Source: Quillaja saponaria (lineage: Eukaryota > Streptophyta > Magnoliopsida > Fabales > Quillajaceae). Taken from it: a DNA stretch of 64,000 bases. The position numbers and the translations under genes are program-made. The notes below the pieces were generated by a model. The model made no database searches. It was given only the letters and a program-made list of their open reading frames with translations, and was not told the DNA's origin. Location: positions 2,418,001 through 2,482,000 of the forward strand of contig CM055606.1 in the NCBI GenBank assembly GCA_029379385.1, written 5' to 3'. This document shows, piece after piece, positions 30,237 to 43,025 of this stretch; within the stretch, counting starts at the first letter, position 1; every line of letters begins with the position of its first letter.

Positions 30237-32545
30237 ACTTGCACCTTCAAAATACTAAAAAATAATAAACTTTTCTCCTTAAATTGTTAATGAATTCACT
30301 AATTTATATAGATTAACTAACGTTTTCAGTCACTAAGCTTAAAATTACTATTTATCATAAAATTTTTAATTTTAACAAGACTACTAATCATAATATATAA
30401 TTCAAATTAATATCACTAATTTTAAAATAAAATTACTATTTCTAATATACTCCATCATGTCAACGAAATCACTAATTATCATGTAGTCAAATTATCATAA
30501 TTATTATAAAATTAAAAAAAATGTTAATTAATTTAAAATTATCCAAATTACTAATTAATTCAAACGTCACAAATTTATTAATTATAATATATAATTTAAA
30601 TTAATTATATTAAAATATTATGATTTCATCTTTATGTTAATTATAAATATTAATTTTACCTATTAATCTACTTTAAATAATAATAAATATGATTAAACAT
30701 GAAAACAAAAAAAATACTATCTACAAATTAATTACATTAAAACATACAAATACAAAAAAATCTATTTATAATATATAATATAAATTAATTATATACAAAT
30801 AATAAAATCACTATTTATCATAGATATATTACTTACCATAATGATTATGAATTAATTACTATAAATATATTTATTAATTAATGATCATAAATATATTACT
30901 ATAAATTTCCCAATAAAAATACTATTTATAAATTAATCACTAATTCTAAATTAAAATTACTATTTCTAATCAAATCTATCATGTCAAAGAAATCATTATT
31001 TATCATAAGTCATCAAATTATCGTAAATATTATAAAATTACTAAAACATTTATTACACATGAAAACGTAATAATGCTATCTATAAATTAATTTCCTTAAA
31101 ACATATAAATACAAAACAATCTGTTTATAATATTAAATATAATTTAATTATATTCTAATAATCAAATCACTATTTATCATTGATACATTACTTACCATAA
31201 TTATATCATAGATATATTACTTACCATAATTATTATGAAATAATTAAATTTTAATTTTTTAAGAAATATATTAATTAATTAATGATCATAAATATATTAT
31301 TGTAAATAATATAAAATTACTAAAAAAAAATTGCTAATTAATTTAAAACTATCCAAATTACTAATTAATTTAAACGTCATAAAATTATTAATTATTTCAA
31401 ATCTTAAATATTACTATTTTAAGCCTAACAAAATTACTAATTAATTTAAATGTCACAAAATTTCTTATTAATTGAAATCTTACAAAATTACTATTTTAAG
31501 CCTAACAAAATTACTAATTAATTCAAACGTCACAAAACTACTAATTAATTTGAACGTCACATAATTACTATTAAACTTATAAATATTATTTATTAATTTA
31601 TACTTAAAAAAGTTAAGAAGTTATCATAAATATACTAATTATTGCAATTATCATAAAAATTACAATTTCAACAAATTTTTAATTATAACATATCATAAAA
31701 ATTAATATTTCAACAATTATAATATAAAACTACATCATATAGGTAAGCCTAACAACAATGATAAATATGACTTTCTAAAAAATAATTCTTATTTATGACT
31801 TACAAGGTAAGAACCGAAAAAGCAAGAAGTGTCAACACCGCTGAGAATAATAAAATATATATATCAATTTTAACATTAAATGGTTTATGTAATTTCTATT
31901 TTATATTCTATTTTTTTAAAATTAAACGGTATACGTAATTTAACTAACAATTAATGATTAAATACTACTAATTATAGTATATAATATAAATTATAATTTC
32001 ATCAATTGTAATATATATTATTAAACATTAAAACATAAAATTATTAAAAATAACAAATTATAATTTTTTTAATTAAATAGTTAAATTTAACTTAATAACT
32101 AATAATAATTTTAATTTTAATTTTTCAAACAAAAAATTTCATACCTTACCAAAATTTATAGAGGAATTGAAAAGAATAGGAGAAAATGTGTTTATATGAA
32201 CGAAAATGTAAATGCAAAGTGTTTGCTAAAAAGAAGAACATATGCAATTGTGAGGAAGAGGAGGGAAGAAACATAGGTATATATATGCAAGAATAGGAGT
32301 TCACGGGTTGGGTTTTTGTGGTTGAGAGTTAAAGAGAAAAAGAAAAGGGGAGGGGGAAACAAGGAAGCAGAGCTGCATGCATGCAACTCTGCAAGAAACA
32401 TATGAAGAAGAGGTGGAGAAAAGCTGCAGTAGATTGGGAGGGGTCGCATCCACAAGCCCAAACACGTGGACCGTGCAATTGGTGGGCATGCATGGTAGGC
32501 GGTGTGCCCGTGTGGTGATGTGGAGTGCTGAGTTGGACCAGAAAA
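30237..32545. other. Very AT-rich non-coding leader of the MULE
   Basis: About 2 kb of AT-rich sequence with internal repetition: the word ACTAATTAATTYAAACGTCA recurs near 30549, 31361, 31517 and 31540, and a block starting TCATGTCAANGAAATCA recurs at 30457 and 30981. No reading frame is supported. Near 32300-32545 the composition becomes mixed, with a GCATGCATGC palindrome near 32377; this may be the promoter side of the minus-strand transposase. Confidence 0.55.
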
Positions 32546-32562
32546 CAGATTTTGAAAATCTG
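32546..32562. repeat. 17-bp palindrome CAGATTTTGAAAATCTG
   Basis: Exact palindrome around a central base, containing TTTGAAAATC as in the inverted repeat at 24292-24369. Likely a remnant of the MULE sub-terminal structure. Confidence 0.6.
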
Positions 32563-32805
32563 GTGTCAACTTTCACCCATTTTTGGCTATTAAAGAAGAA
32601 GACCAACCATATTTGACCCTTCTGTTCAAATTCCCAAAGAAAAAGTATGTCCTTTCATTACGAGGAGCTGAGGAAGTACAGTCATAAATGTGATAGTGAA
32701 ATAATAGATTACTCGTCTGAGAACTTTTGGTGTTCCACTAAAATAGTATTTCGCCATAGCTGTCACTTATTACGTTTTCTGGCCTCTTGTTCTTGGAAAA
32801 ATTGC

Positions 32806-32990
32806 TTTGGGGGGTATATTTTTTAAGATATTGTTAAATGGAAGGTTTCAAAAACATACCTACGAAAGAGAGTTTTTAGAAGATATGAGTTCAACTCCAC
32901 CTTCTTGTCTCACACGGTGCCACGTCAGTAGTTTGGCAAGCCATGTCAGCAAGAAAGGGTAATCTAAAATTTGATATATGCATTATTTCT
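32806..32990 (+). repeat. Left member of a distant inverted-repeat pair
   Basis: Shares two blocks with the reverse complement of 41405-41640: a GGGGTATATTTTTT..ATATTGTTAAA block (about 32815-32845) and a GGTGCCACRTC ... CCATGTCAGCAAGAAA block (about 32926-32968). Spacing between blocks differs by about 20 bp. Both members read outward-in, as terminal repeats of one element would, but no target duplication was found. Confidence 0.5.
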
Positions 32991-33191
32991 ATTGGTGCAA
33001 CTTGTCTTATCAATCATTTTAGGGAAAAATATGCTAAATTAGGTGTTGTTTTCTAAACATAAAGTATAAAGGGGGTTTTAAAATTAGTTGCCAAAATGGT
33101 GTGTTTTTAAGAACAAATACCCGTTCTTTTTGCCAGCTTAAATTAAAAAGAAGAGCTTCTTACCAATAAAATTGGGTATTGAAGGCCCAGC

Positions 33192-36100
33192 GGTTTTTTT
33201 TTTTTTTTGTTAAGAAAATAATGTCCATTAACAAGAAGGCACAACCAAGAACATACAGAAAGAAACATTACACAAAATGAGGTGTCAAAGTTCCTTCATA
33301 GCCTTAAGAGCAAGGTTATGAGCTGGGACATTACTATCACGGGATACTTTTCTACAAACCCACAAGTTGACCTTTTGCAACAGGTCAAGGGTATCACAAA
33401 TGAAAGGGAAAATAGTCCAATTGTAGGAGCTACCATTAGAGTTGATTGCATCCACAACAAGCTAGGCATCACCTTCAAGAATGAATCCAGCAACTGGTAG
33501 AGGCTTTGACTCAATCCTTGCAACTAGAAAGCAGCTTAGGCTTCAGTAACTAAGAGGCAAACATTGGTGCAGAAAGAAACATCAAGATCCAGGAAAACAC
33601 CCTCGCTGTTGACACAAGTGGCAGCAGACGAAGAATCGGATATACTTACAACAACATCAAATTTGATCTTGATCCAGCCATCAGGAGGTTTGCTTCGACC
33701 AGCGTGAACTATACTTTAAGCTTGAGGTAAGGTTACACCTACAGCCTCGTAAAAAGTATTCTTCACACTAAGTGCTAAGCGATATAAGTTAGGGTAGACA
33801 GGATGGTTAGAATGAATTATTTGATTTCTAACCTACCAAGTTTGATCCAACACCACTGAAGCATAAATGATAAGCTCTCTACTATCAATATGAAGAAAGT
33901 TAGCATTGCAAGGATCCAATAAGAAGGTTAGAATTGAATAGGGGAGAGTTGGCTAAATCTCTAAATATCCAAACCCTAGCTTGATACAAACTAGAGCCTG
34001 CTAGCAAGAGAGCATTTGAAAAGCAAATGGGAAAGAGTTTCCTCCTCAGAATTACACAAGGGACACATGAGGTTTGCTACTGGGAAGACTTCATTGAGTT
34101 TACCCTTAACTGGTAAAACATTTCACGCAACCTGCCACCAAAGCAATTTGTATTTTTCCGGGATCTTAAGGTTCTATAATGAAAGTCATTGCTTGTTTGA
34201 GAGAGGACTAAAGCTGACCCAAATACTGGAATGGTCTAAATGGTAGGCATATTTGATACTAAAACAACCATTAGAGCTTAGACACCATACACATCTATCT
34301 AGTTGATTGCCTCTTGAAATTTTGACAGACAGAATAAGAAAAAGTTGTAAAACCTTGTGAGGGTCCCAAAGCTTTGTACCTTCAATGAACAAATCGGAAA
34401 CAAGGTTAATTCCTAGGACTCTCACCACCCGAGTTTTAGGACAAAAGGATGGATATTTGAGACCTAAGGATTCTCCCAAATGTTGATGGAAGATCCATCA
34501 CCAACTTATAAAAAAGCACCATTCAAAACAAATTCTTTTGCTCCCAAAATTCCTTTCCAAATCCAAGAAGCATTCCTAGCACGAAACGCATTCCTAAATG
34601 ACCCATGCTTTAAGTATTTATGCCTGAAGATTGTAGCCCAAAGTTATTGACTGCATGAAGTTAATTGCCAACCAAGCTTACACATAAAGATTATATTGAC
34701 ATCAGTTGTCTTCCTGATCTCTAACCCACCAAAGCCTTTAGGGGAACCAATTTTATCCCAAGAGATGAGACTTTGGAAAGCCTTCTTGTGCGGATCGATC
34801 CCCCACCAAAATCTTCTAAGAAATTTTTCAACTTCACTACAAATAGATGATGGCAAAGGAACAGTGGAAGCTGTATAAACAGGAAGTGCCTGCCCCACAG
34901 ACCGAATAAGTGTAGTTCTTCCTGCTTTGGAGAGAGAATTAATTTTTCAAGAGGATAATCTACTTTGAACTCTAACAACAACATCAGCAAATGTCTTTTT
35001 CTTGGACCTTTGTATTTGCAAAGGAAGACAAAGGTATTTTGCATTTAGGCCTCTAATTTTAAAGTGAAAAATGAACCTAACAGCTGACTTCCTGTCCTTA
35101 TTGACATACAATACTTATTAACATCTGTGTGTGATATCTGAATAAAAGTTACGTACAATACTTATAAGGTCTAACCTTATTTAAGTATGATATAACTGAA
35201 CTCTTGATGATAAAATTAGATCTTATCTGTTAAAGACTTTTAGATAAAATAGGAAAATCTTAATAAAGTTAATCCTATTTTAAATTTCAAATATCATTTA
35301 TCTGTAATTATATAAAAGCCCAAAACTTCTCTTAATCAAATTACATACTTTTGTGTGTGACCCATTAGGTTTATATTAAACTAACAGTAGGTCAGATTAA
35401 CTTAATGTATTTTCAATTAGATCCATATCTAATTAATTTAAATCAAAACTAATTTTTGATTTACCCATTAATGAGAATTAATTATTAAATTAATTCTCAG
35501 GTTACCTACAAGTCAAGATTGATGCCTAGCAGTATGTGATGACTACCCATATAATATAAATATATTTGTGAACTTTTCTATTGTTAGTTACCATGTAATT
35601 CAATCTTTCCATCATTTAATGTTCCTGATTAAACTTAGGGTATGAATTAATGTCAATTCCTAAATTGTTTAATTTGATATATCTATTTATAAGTCACAAC
35701 TCATGTGGTGAAACTTAAATTCTCTAATCTAGTTTCACACCACCCTGGCCAGGGACTTTCAGAGTTATGTTATAATTAGATAACATAGAATATTCTCTCT
35801 CTTTACTGAGAGTGATAGATCCCTTATTGTACACTCATATACCTTCATACATAGATAGTCATACCCAATATTTATCTCTGTATAACCCATGGTGAATTAT
35901 ACTTAGATAGTATCAAAACATGATAACCTATGTACAAGGTATCTATGATGCCTCAGATCTGAAGGTCATTTGCACTACTACAACGAAGAACACTCATTGA
36001 CAACTATGTAAAAGTCCATATGAGTATTTTATGATCGAGTCAATTCAGTGAACTTGTTCTCTAACAAGCACCTACATGTTTATTATAGTGTCAACTATAC

Positions 36101-38175
36101 AAGTGATCATGAGATCGATCACCCTCAACATTTGAGCTAATATAACATGTACTAATCTAACCGGATCATTAATTCTCATTATTAATGATCCTATGATTAG
36201 GAATATTTAAGAACAAAGCTTAAGAAAATATATCTCATAAGCATGATACATCATGGTTCTTATTTTCATTGTTTATATTCTATGGGATTTATCATATTCA
36301 TACTAAAGAATTAACTAGCAATTAAAGTACATGATAAATAATAATACCATATAATAATGAAACATATTCATTTTATTAATAACTAAATAAGACTGTATTT
36401 ATAAGTAATATACTACAGATATCTAATATTATTGACTTGTAGGGCATACTACTAACAGATGTTGCATTCCTACTACCTGTATTTTTAGATTCATCAAGAT
36501 TTGGAGTAAGATATAGTTGACCATGCCAATCCAAACGTTTGGTCTTTATAAGGTTCCTTGATTCCAAGTTCAGCATTTGGGCTGCAAAAGAACCTGCACT
36601 ACTAGGATATGGATTAACCTTTAGAGTTTCCTTTAGATCTTGGCCTTTAAAGTAATCAAAACTTGGGCCTTATGAAGTGAGCTTAAGGAGAGGATAAGAG
36701 CCCAATGACCTTTTTGGCTAGAGACAATACAGTTACTCCTACTAGGCTCAAAACGTCTTTTCTTTCGTACAAGGATAGTTTCAACTTGTGGGTCCAAAAG
36801 AATGCTAGTTTCGTTAGAGGTAACTACCTCTTCAAAGATCTCTTGGATATTTGTAATGACAGATTCTTTGAAAGTCTTACCAACTATTAAAGCTGAACAA
36901 GACAAGGTAGAAGCTCTTAGTAAAATGGATGAAAAGTTGTCCTTTTGCATATCAGTACTGGATGAGGATTGCACCACATGTTCTTTAGTTAAAGGTTCCT
37001 TTGTCCAAAGGTTTTGCAGATTACCCCTAGTGTTTTGCAGAGAAATCGGTTTTGGTGGCATATTGGACCTAACCCACGTGCCTGGAGTTATGGGTTTGGT
37101 GGTCTTGGGAGCTGTGCTACAACTACAGCTAAGATTTTCCAGTTGGTCGTGAAGGGCCGGCAACAAATCCTCCACTTCTTGCACTGTCTATGACGGTCCT
37201 TGTTCTTTTGAATCCAAACAAGAGTTAGTTGCAAGGAAAGACTGGTGGAAACAAGATTTAATGAGAGATTCGCTAAACATCTGAGTGCCAAACAGTTGGG
37301 CCTTTGTTTTGTCAGGAGCAATAATCTTGACACATTCATTTTCCTTGCACCATGTTAACAAATAACCAAGCATGCCGCATTTAAAGCAAAACTGAGCCAT
37401 CCTCTCATACTTGAACTAAATCTACAGAGCATTTAAAGGAGGAGGGTGATGATGATAGAAACTGCATTTTAATGGATTAAAAATATCGATCTTAACTTTG
37501 ATACTAAAATAAGAGGATGCAGATTATTTGGTAGGGGCAAGATCCATGTCAAGAACTGCACCAATTTGACTTCCAATCTTGAGTTCATTGGATTTGGAGA
37601 AGAACATGGGTGGGAGTCCATGGATTTAGACCCAAAATCTTGTTGTAGAAAAATCTAGCTCATGAACTATTAATGACGGATTCCAGGTTTTAATGATCAT
37701 ATGGACCCCATTAATGGTCTAAGAAGTAAAACCCAAAATTCTCATTCTTTCTACTTTAGAGGCAAAAGTGAAGACAAATTTGTTAGTGTCAACCTCCTTA
37801 ACAAGAAAGCCTTTTTAGGGTTACCAAGCCTTTGAAATTATGGCAGTGACAGTGTTTTTCGCATAATGACGGCCACTAAGGATTTTCACAACTATAGTGT
37901 GATTGGAAATCAAATCAGCTGAATCAAGGTTAGGGGTAGGATTGTTTGTATTGAGGTTAGTGGATTCATTAGAATTTCGAGAGGGGATTGAGATGGGATC
38001 ACCCATGGCAGTGGGCAATACAAGATTAAGAAGGCTGAGGAGGAGAAAAAGGTGGTGAGCATAAATAAGTGGACTAGGATTGAAGCTAGGGAGAGGAAGA
38101 AAGGATTAGGTGCACCTTTTGTGCAAGAACCCAACGGGGGTGGATGAATAGAAGGTCTTGGACTTAGGTGGTTCG
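33192..38175 (-). mobile_element. Decayed L1-type LINE with an internal LTR-like insertion
   Basis: ORF1 begins near 38004 (MGDPISIPSRNS). It shows a DUF4283-like region (FWV-IHGLPPMFFSKSNELK, about 37630-37560) and a CCHC-like knuckle (FCFKCGMLGYLLTWC, 37393-37349), and ends near 36460. ORF2 is represented only by its end: NAKYLCLPLQIQRSKKKTFA (about 35045-34985), GRTTLIRSVGQALPVYTAST (34930-34870), a zf-RVT segment (34480-34190) and an RNase H domain (EGDA-LVVDAINSNGSSYNW, then SNVPAHNLALKAMKEL, 33470-33290). Endonuclease and most of the RT are missing, with a 1.3 kb LTR-like segment in their place. A T-run at 33193-33208 is the poly(A) tail seen from the other strand. TTGAAGGCCCAGC (33179-33191) and TTGAAAGTCCAGC (38176-38188) look like its diverged target duplication. 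Many stops; inactive. Confidence 0.8.
35126..36457 (-). mobile_element. LTR-like segment (possible solo LTR) inside the LINE
   Basis: On the minus strand it starts TGTTAGTAGTATGCCC and ends CACACACA, 1332 bp, non-coding and AT-rich, with a TATAAATACAG word near its start (about 36402-36392). TG...CA ends and length fit an LTR. However, the flanks are not a direct 5-bp repeat: they read ACATC on the left and GATGT on the right, which are inverted complements, giving a 9-bp inverted repeat AACATCTGT (35120-35128) / ACAGATGTT (36455-36463). About 2 kb of LINE ORF2 is missing at this site. The solo-LTR call is therefore tentative. Confidence 0.45.
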
Positions 38176-38188
38176 TTGAAAGTCCAGC

Positions 38189-41100
38189 CTTAAGTCAAAG
38201 ATGAGGCATCATTGCACTTTTAATTTGTTTTTATACTGTAGAGTATCACATGGTGGACAAAATTCTGAGTCAATATAGCTACTTGCAAACCATATTGGTA
38301 AATTAGGAGAATGATGTAGGCTAGCATAACATTGACCTTAAGAGATTGGGGTTGACAGATTACCGTACACTATTTACAGGTTTCATCGAGATTTAGGATA
38401 TGACATAGGATTGTATTGTGATAGGACTAGCTTACTGACACTGTCCTCCTCATATGGCATTTCAATACCAGTGGTGGTCAATCTTCGACACATATTCCGT
38501 CTCCACCATGTATTTTGTCTCCTCCATATATTCTATTTCCACATATGGCCAACACTTCTTATGCTTATTGCTTGTCTATGGTACATTTTTCTAGCTCTTT
38601 TCATGATATGTATCTGTCACCTATCCCACACGTGTCTTATTCCAGTATGACAATACCCTCGCCTATCCTACACTTGTCTTTGTTTCAGTATGACAGTACT
38701 TTAGGTTCATATGACACGAATATATATACCATGACACAATTATATATAGTAATAAGTCGGATAGATCGATTTTGGGTTTTTTTTTACCAACCCGACTAGG
38801 TTAGTTCTCAAAAAATGTCAACCACTTGAACAACCAATGTAGTCAGTTTTGGAATTTACCGATAGAAGAAATTTTAAAAAAATTAGTCGGTTTCAGTTGA
38901 TTCTTTCCACAGCTCTCAGATCTATTTTTCAAACCCAAAAAAAAGAAAAAAAAGAAAGAAAGATAGATGGAGCATCAAATCTGAAAAATACAGAATTGAC
39001 ATAAAATTAAATAATCAATTACTATATCATTACAAGTTCAATATTACATTCCTCAATAATAATAAATGAATCATAAATTGAAGGAAAAGAAATTAGATCT
39101 AAATATATTTTTTGTTTAATGAAGCATCAATCTGAAAAATAAGAAAAATGAAAATTGAAATTAAAAATGAAACTAAAAAAAAAAAAAACAAATATGAACA
39201 TATCTTCGTTAAATAAGAGAAATGAAACATCTAAAGAAATAACAACAAACTGTTCAGAAGAAGGACAAGGTAAAGCATGTTTTAGAGACTTAGGGTTTTT
39301 TACTAGGCAGTTGGGCTAACTTTGACAAGATGAGCTTTATTTAGTTTTGATAATTATAAGACTTGGGCTGCCTGACATTGGACTTGGTAAGGGCTGGAGG
39401 TTAAAAGGATTGAAACATCGGTCGAGATGAAAAACAAAATTATATGCCTAATAAGTTTGTCAGGTCAGTTAATTGCATGTGGAAAATGTATCACTTGGCT
39501 TATTAAACCGACCCAACTTACAAAAAAAAAAATTATATAAAAAATGACCAAATGGACACCTAATTTTGGGGGTGAATTTGGTTGGTTATGATTCGGTTTA
39601 TCAATTATTTGGGTATTATGTTTCCCTAGTTATATATGGGTGGCAGTAATAACTAGTAACCATATGGACGCTTTGTCACTAATATATATAGAGCACAAGC
39701 AAGATAGTGACTATGGTGGTGAAGATGGTCATGGAGTGGACAATAAAGACAACAGCGACCTAGTCGAGGACTTATCGCAAGTCACGCAGCAAAATATGTG
39801 GCGTGATATAGTTCCTAAAAGGATCCCAGATAAGAAGAGGAGACGTCCATCCTGTGGTACTCATTCAAAAAATAATTTTATTGAAATTGTATAAGTCATG
39901 TTATTTTGTATTGTTTTATATACTCATTGATTTTAAATTCCATTTCTTTTTACATTGTTATAATTTGATGTTACTGGTTGATCACTTGAAATTAATCTAA
40001 CATATTGACTAATAGTTCAAGGTTATGGTTTGGGTTTTGGATTAGGGGTTACTGAGAGGAAAAGAAAAAACTATTAACTAAAATTGTATTGTATTTGTGG
40101 GTTGAAAAACTTCAGGCTGAGGGCTTATAAAGACTTGGATCATGGCTTGCCTTCTCTTCTAGTCTTTATATTCATTCATCGATGTAATAACTTTATGTTA
40201 TATATGCAATGAATACATCTCTATCTATTATATGAATTGTTAAAATATTGATGATCATATACTGGTTAGACCTATTACTAACATTCCATAAGAAAATTAG
40301 GTAGTTTGGGCAACAGAGTATGAGTATATTAGAGGGAGGGAGATATGGTATGATATAGAATTATATTCGAGATTACACAAACTATCAATACCAAAAGCAA
40401 TCTTAACAACTTTACCACGTGCAATGTAGGCTGAAATAGTTGAATTCATTGAAAGATTAAAGTGCAAAATTAACCAAATGAGCCGAAAATTGGATAAGTA
40501 CCATGTTTGGCATGAGACAATTACTTGTGAAAACGAGCTAAGAACTCCGATCTTGATGAAAATTAAAATTAATGTGCAATATTAGAATGATGATAACATG
40601 TCTGAATCCTGAGAGTGACGGTAATGGCGATTTCGTTCATAATTGTCTCTCATTATCTTTGTCATCATGTTGCTAAACTACAAGATACATGTTTCTTTCA
40701 TTGTTACGGGTAGTTATGTAGTAATTTATGATGACAAAATTTTAGTATCAATAATATGTAAAGTTCATTAGAAAATGAGAAATTGCTTCACATGTCAAGA
40801 ACTAACAGAGTTGATTCGAACTCAATTTTGCTAAAATACAAATCTCATCATAATAAGCACATATATATACCACATCAATAATGAAAAATGAGTCATTACT
40901 TCACATGACATCATAATAACCAATTGATAAAATACCGACATGATAGATATCTTATTCTTCACAAAACATGAATGAATGCATAATTTATAATTAGAGAGAG
41001 GGTTGAAAAAATTAATTAAATGATTAAAATATAAATTTTTTAACAGATGTCCAAAGGACACTTGTTAAATTACAAGAAATATAGTCAATGAAAATTGAAA

Positions 41101-41404
41101 TTTTTTTACAAGTAATAATTTATAGAATAAATAATACTGAAATTATAATTAATTACCATAATAAATATTATAAGTTATCTATTTATAAAAGTTTAACAAT
41201 TACTCTTTGAACAACTGTTAGATAAATTTTTACGATAATACCAACATTGAAACAACCATTGGTTGAAAAAATAATTAGAGTACTCAAATAATAATTGTAT
41301 TATTGTGCCAATAATTGAAGTATTGAAAACAAGAATTATAATATTTTAATAATAGATCTGGTTAGAAAAAAATGATGACAAAGATAATGATTGAAACGGG
41401 TATT
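38189..41404. other. Intergenic, low-information; no gene recognised
   Basis: AT-rich DNA between the LINE and the right member of the inverted-repeat pair. Around 38760-38900 GGTTTTTTTACCAACCCGAC-like wording resembles non-autonomous transposon ends, without a clear partner. The 84-codon frame at 39640-39894 is acidic then basic (DKKRRR) but matches nothing I know. No exon structure was found. Confidence 0.45.
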
Positions 41405-41640
41405 CAAGACCCATCTTTACCACGTGGCAAGAGACGGGTCTTCAAGGCCCATTTCTTGCTGACATGGACAATGGCCGATGTGGCACCACTTGAGATGAGA
41501 ATAAAAAAAATATGCATTTAGCATCTGACCGTTGAGAGCTTCGGCCTAGTGCTTGGACCTGCTGTATTGTAGCTGGCAGGAAAAATCCATATTTTAACAA
41601 TATATTAAAAAAATATACCCCTTTAAGCAGTTGTTTCCTT
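41405..41640 (-). repeat. Right member of the distant inverted-repeat pair
   Basis: Its reverse complement shares the GGGGTATATTTTTTTAATATATTG and GGTGCCACATC ... CCATGTCAGCAAGAAA blocks with 32806-32990. It also contains two copies of GGGTCTTSAA-type words and a CCACGTGG E-box-like palindrome (about 41419-41428). Confidence 0.5.
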
Positions 41641-43025
41641 GTTGGTTTGCTCTCACTATTATGAAATACTAATTGCTTTACTGGGCTTCAAAAGGAACAG
41701 ATTTATAACTAAACGCATTTGGACGTTTGATAGTTGATTGTATTATTAGCAGGATTTATATAATAGGTGTTCAAAAATTATTTATTAAATTTTTATCAGT
41801 AAAAAATTTATAATATTTATTAAGATAATTTATTATAATTTTAATATTATTATTTATAAAAAATTTAAATTTTTAATAATTATATTTATTATATTTTAAT
41901 AACTATTTTTTAAAAACCCGTTAAAAATTATTATTAATATACTACTATAACACTTAATACCTAAAGTTGGAGAGTGGGTTGTAGTTTTGTAATGCAATTG
42001 GGCTTAATTGTTTTATTTTATTAGAATAATAATAGTGCTCCTTCTCCTAAATCCTAGTTTATTAGTGAAGAAAGATTCCTTTTCACTATTAATCAGTGTT
42101 CCTCTGGACTCACATTCTTCTTTCTCGATCTTTCTTTGCAAAGCTTTTTGCTTTCCTCTCAGATCTATTCTATATACAATATAATTGGGTATTTAATAAT
42201 AATATATCGAACTCTGTCTCAAAGACAACCACTGCCATCACATCTATATAAAATTATATATATTATAATATATTAATTGTTTGTTTTTATTTAAATTTTG
42301 CTTTCAATTTTATATGATATATATGGCGATGTGAAAGCGAAATTGAAGCCGTATAAAATGATGAAAGATTTGACGTCTAACTGTATTCCGATCGGAGAGG
42401 GAGGTGACGTGCAGAGCAGTGAGTGAGCCACCAGGCAGGTGTCCACTAGTGAGTGAGGCTCTGTTGCAAATGAATGCTTACTTCTGTTTTCCATTTTTAC
42501 TTTCCTCTCCTCCGGCGAATAAGATCGCTACCCTTTTTTTTTTCTTTTTTATTTCCTTTTTCTCCTATTTGCATTTCGTTGTCTCTACTAATAATTGAAA
42601 TACATTTCTTCCTCAAGACCCAAACTTTTTGACGCAAGTTGCAGAGACCCATGTCTTTCATCTTCTGCCGATGACAGTCCAAATACCCAACTGACGCATC
42701 CTCCTACATCTAACAGAAAGGTAAGGCAACATCTGATTTCGTTGTCAAATTAGATTAGTACAATTGGGCTAGGTTTTTTTTTTTTTTTTTTTCTTCTTCT
42801 GTCTCGTTTGCTACTTGTCGCAATCAGTGTATTGAATCTGTGGTCAATTGGTATATGGGTTTCCATCACACTTTTAAGGGATCGTGTTATTATTAAATCT
42901 GTTTGTTACAGTTGGTGAAAGAAAACGTGTTCCATATACTGATCTGTTATCTATGATTTTTATCTTCTTTTTAAGGCCTGATTAACTAGTGGTGAAAGGA
43001 CTTGGGTGAAGAATTAGAAGGAACA
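41641..43025 (+). promoter_or_regulatory. Upstream region and 5' UTR of the sugar transporter, with a probable 5' UTR intron
   Basis: The stretch ends at the TST start codon (43026). A strong donor AG|GTAAGG occurs at 42721; possible acceptors lie at 42975 (TTTTTAAG) and 42989 (AACTAG), with a T-rich tract at 42775-42792 between them. This fits a leader intron, common in plant sugar transporter genes. TATA-like words occur near 42243-42260. The actual transcription start cannot be fixed from sequence. The first 300 bases are AT-rich with no gene. Confidence 0.45.

Larger units (their letters stand above)
24270..32620 (-). mobile_element. Decayed Mutator-like element carrying a PMD gene (approximate limits)
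   Basis: I group here, in minus-strand order, an AT-rich leader (32160-30240), a MULE transposase relic (30236-27960), a plant-mobile-domain relic (27431-25640), an AT-rich tandem array (25170-24470) and a palindrome-bearing edge (24369-24292). Both outer zones carry the word TTTGAAAATC: in a 17-bp inverted repeat on the left (24292-24369) and in a 17-bp palindrome on the right (32546-32562). MULEs carrying PMD genes are known from plants. True terminal inverted repeats and 9-bp target duplications were not found, so the limits are inference. Confidence 0.5.

Noticed and set aside
32192..32569. 125-codon minus-strand frame
   Set aside because: Pyrimidine-rich, Ser/Pro/Phe-biased composition with no domain; most likely MULE leader.
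39640..39894. 84-codon open frame MAVITSNHMDAL...
   Set aside because: No family resemblance, no supporting exon neighbours, lies in transposon-rich DNA. Could be a transposon scrap; not annotated as a gene.
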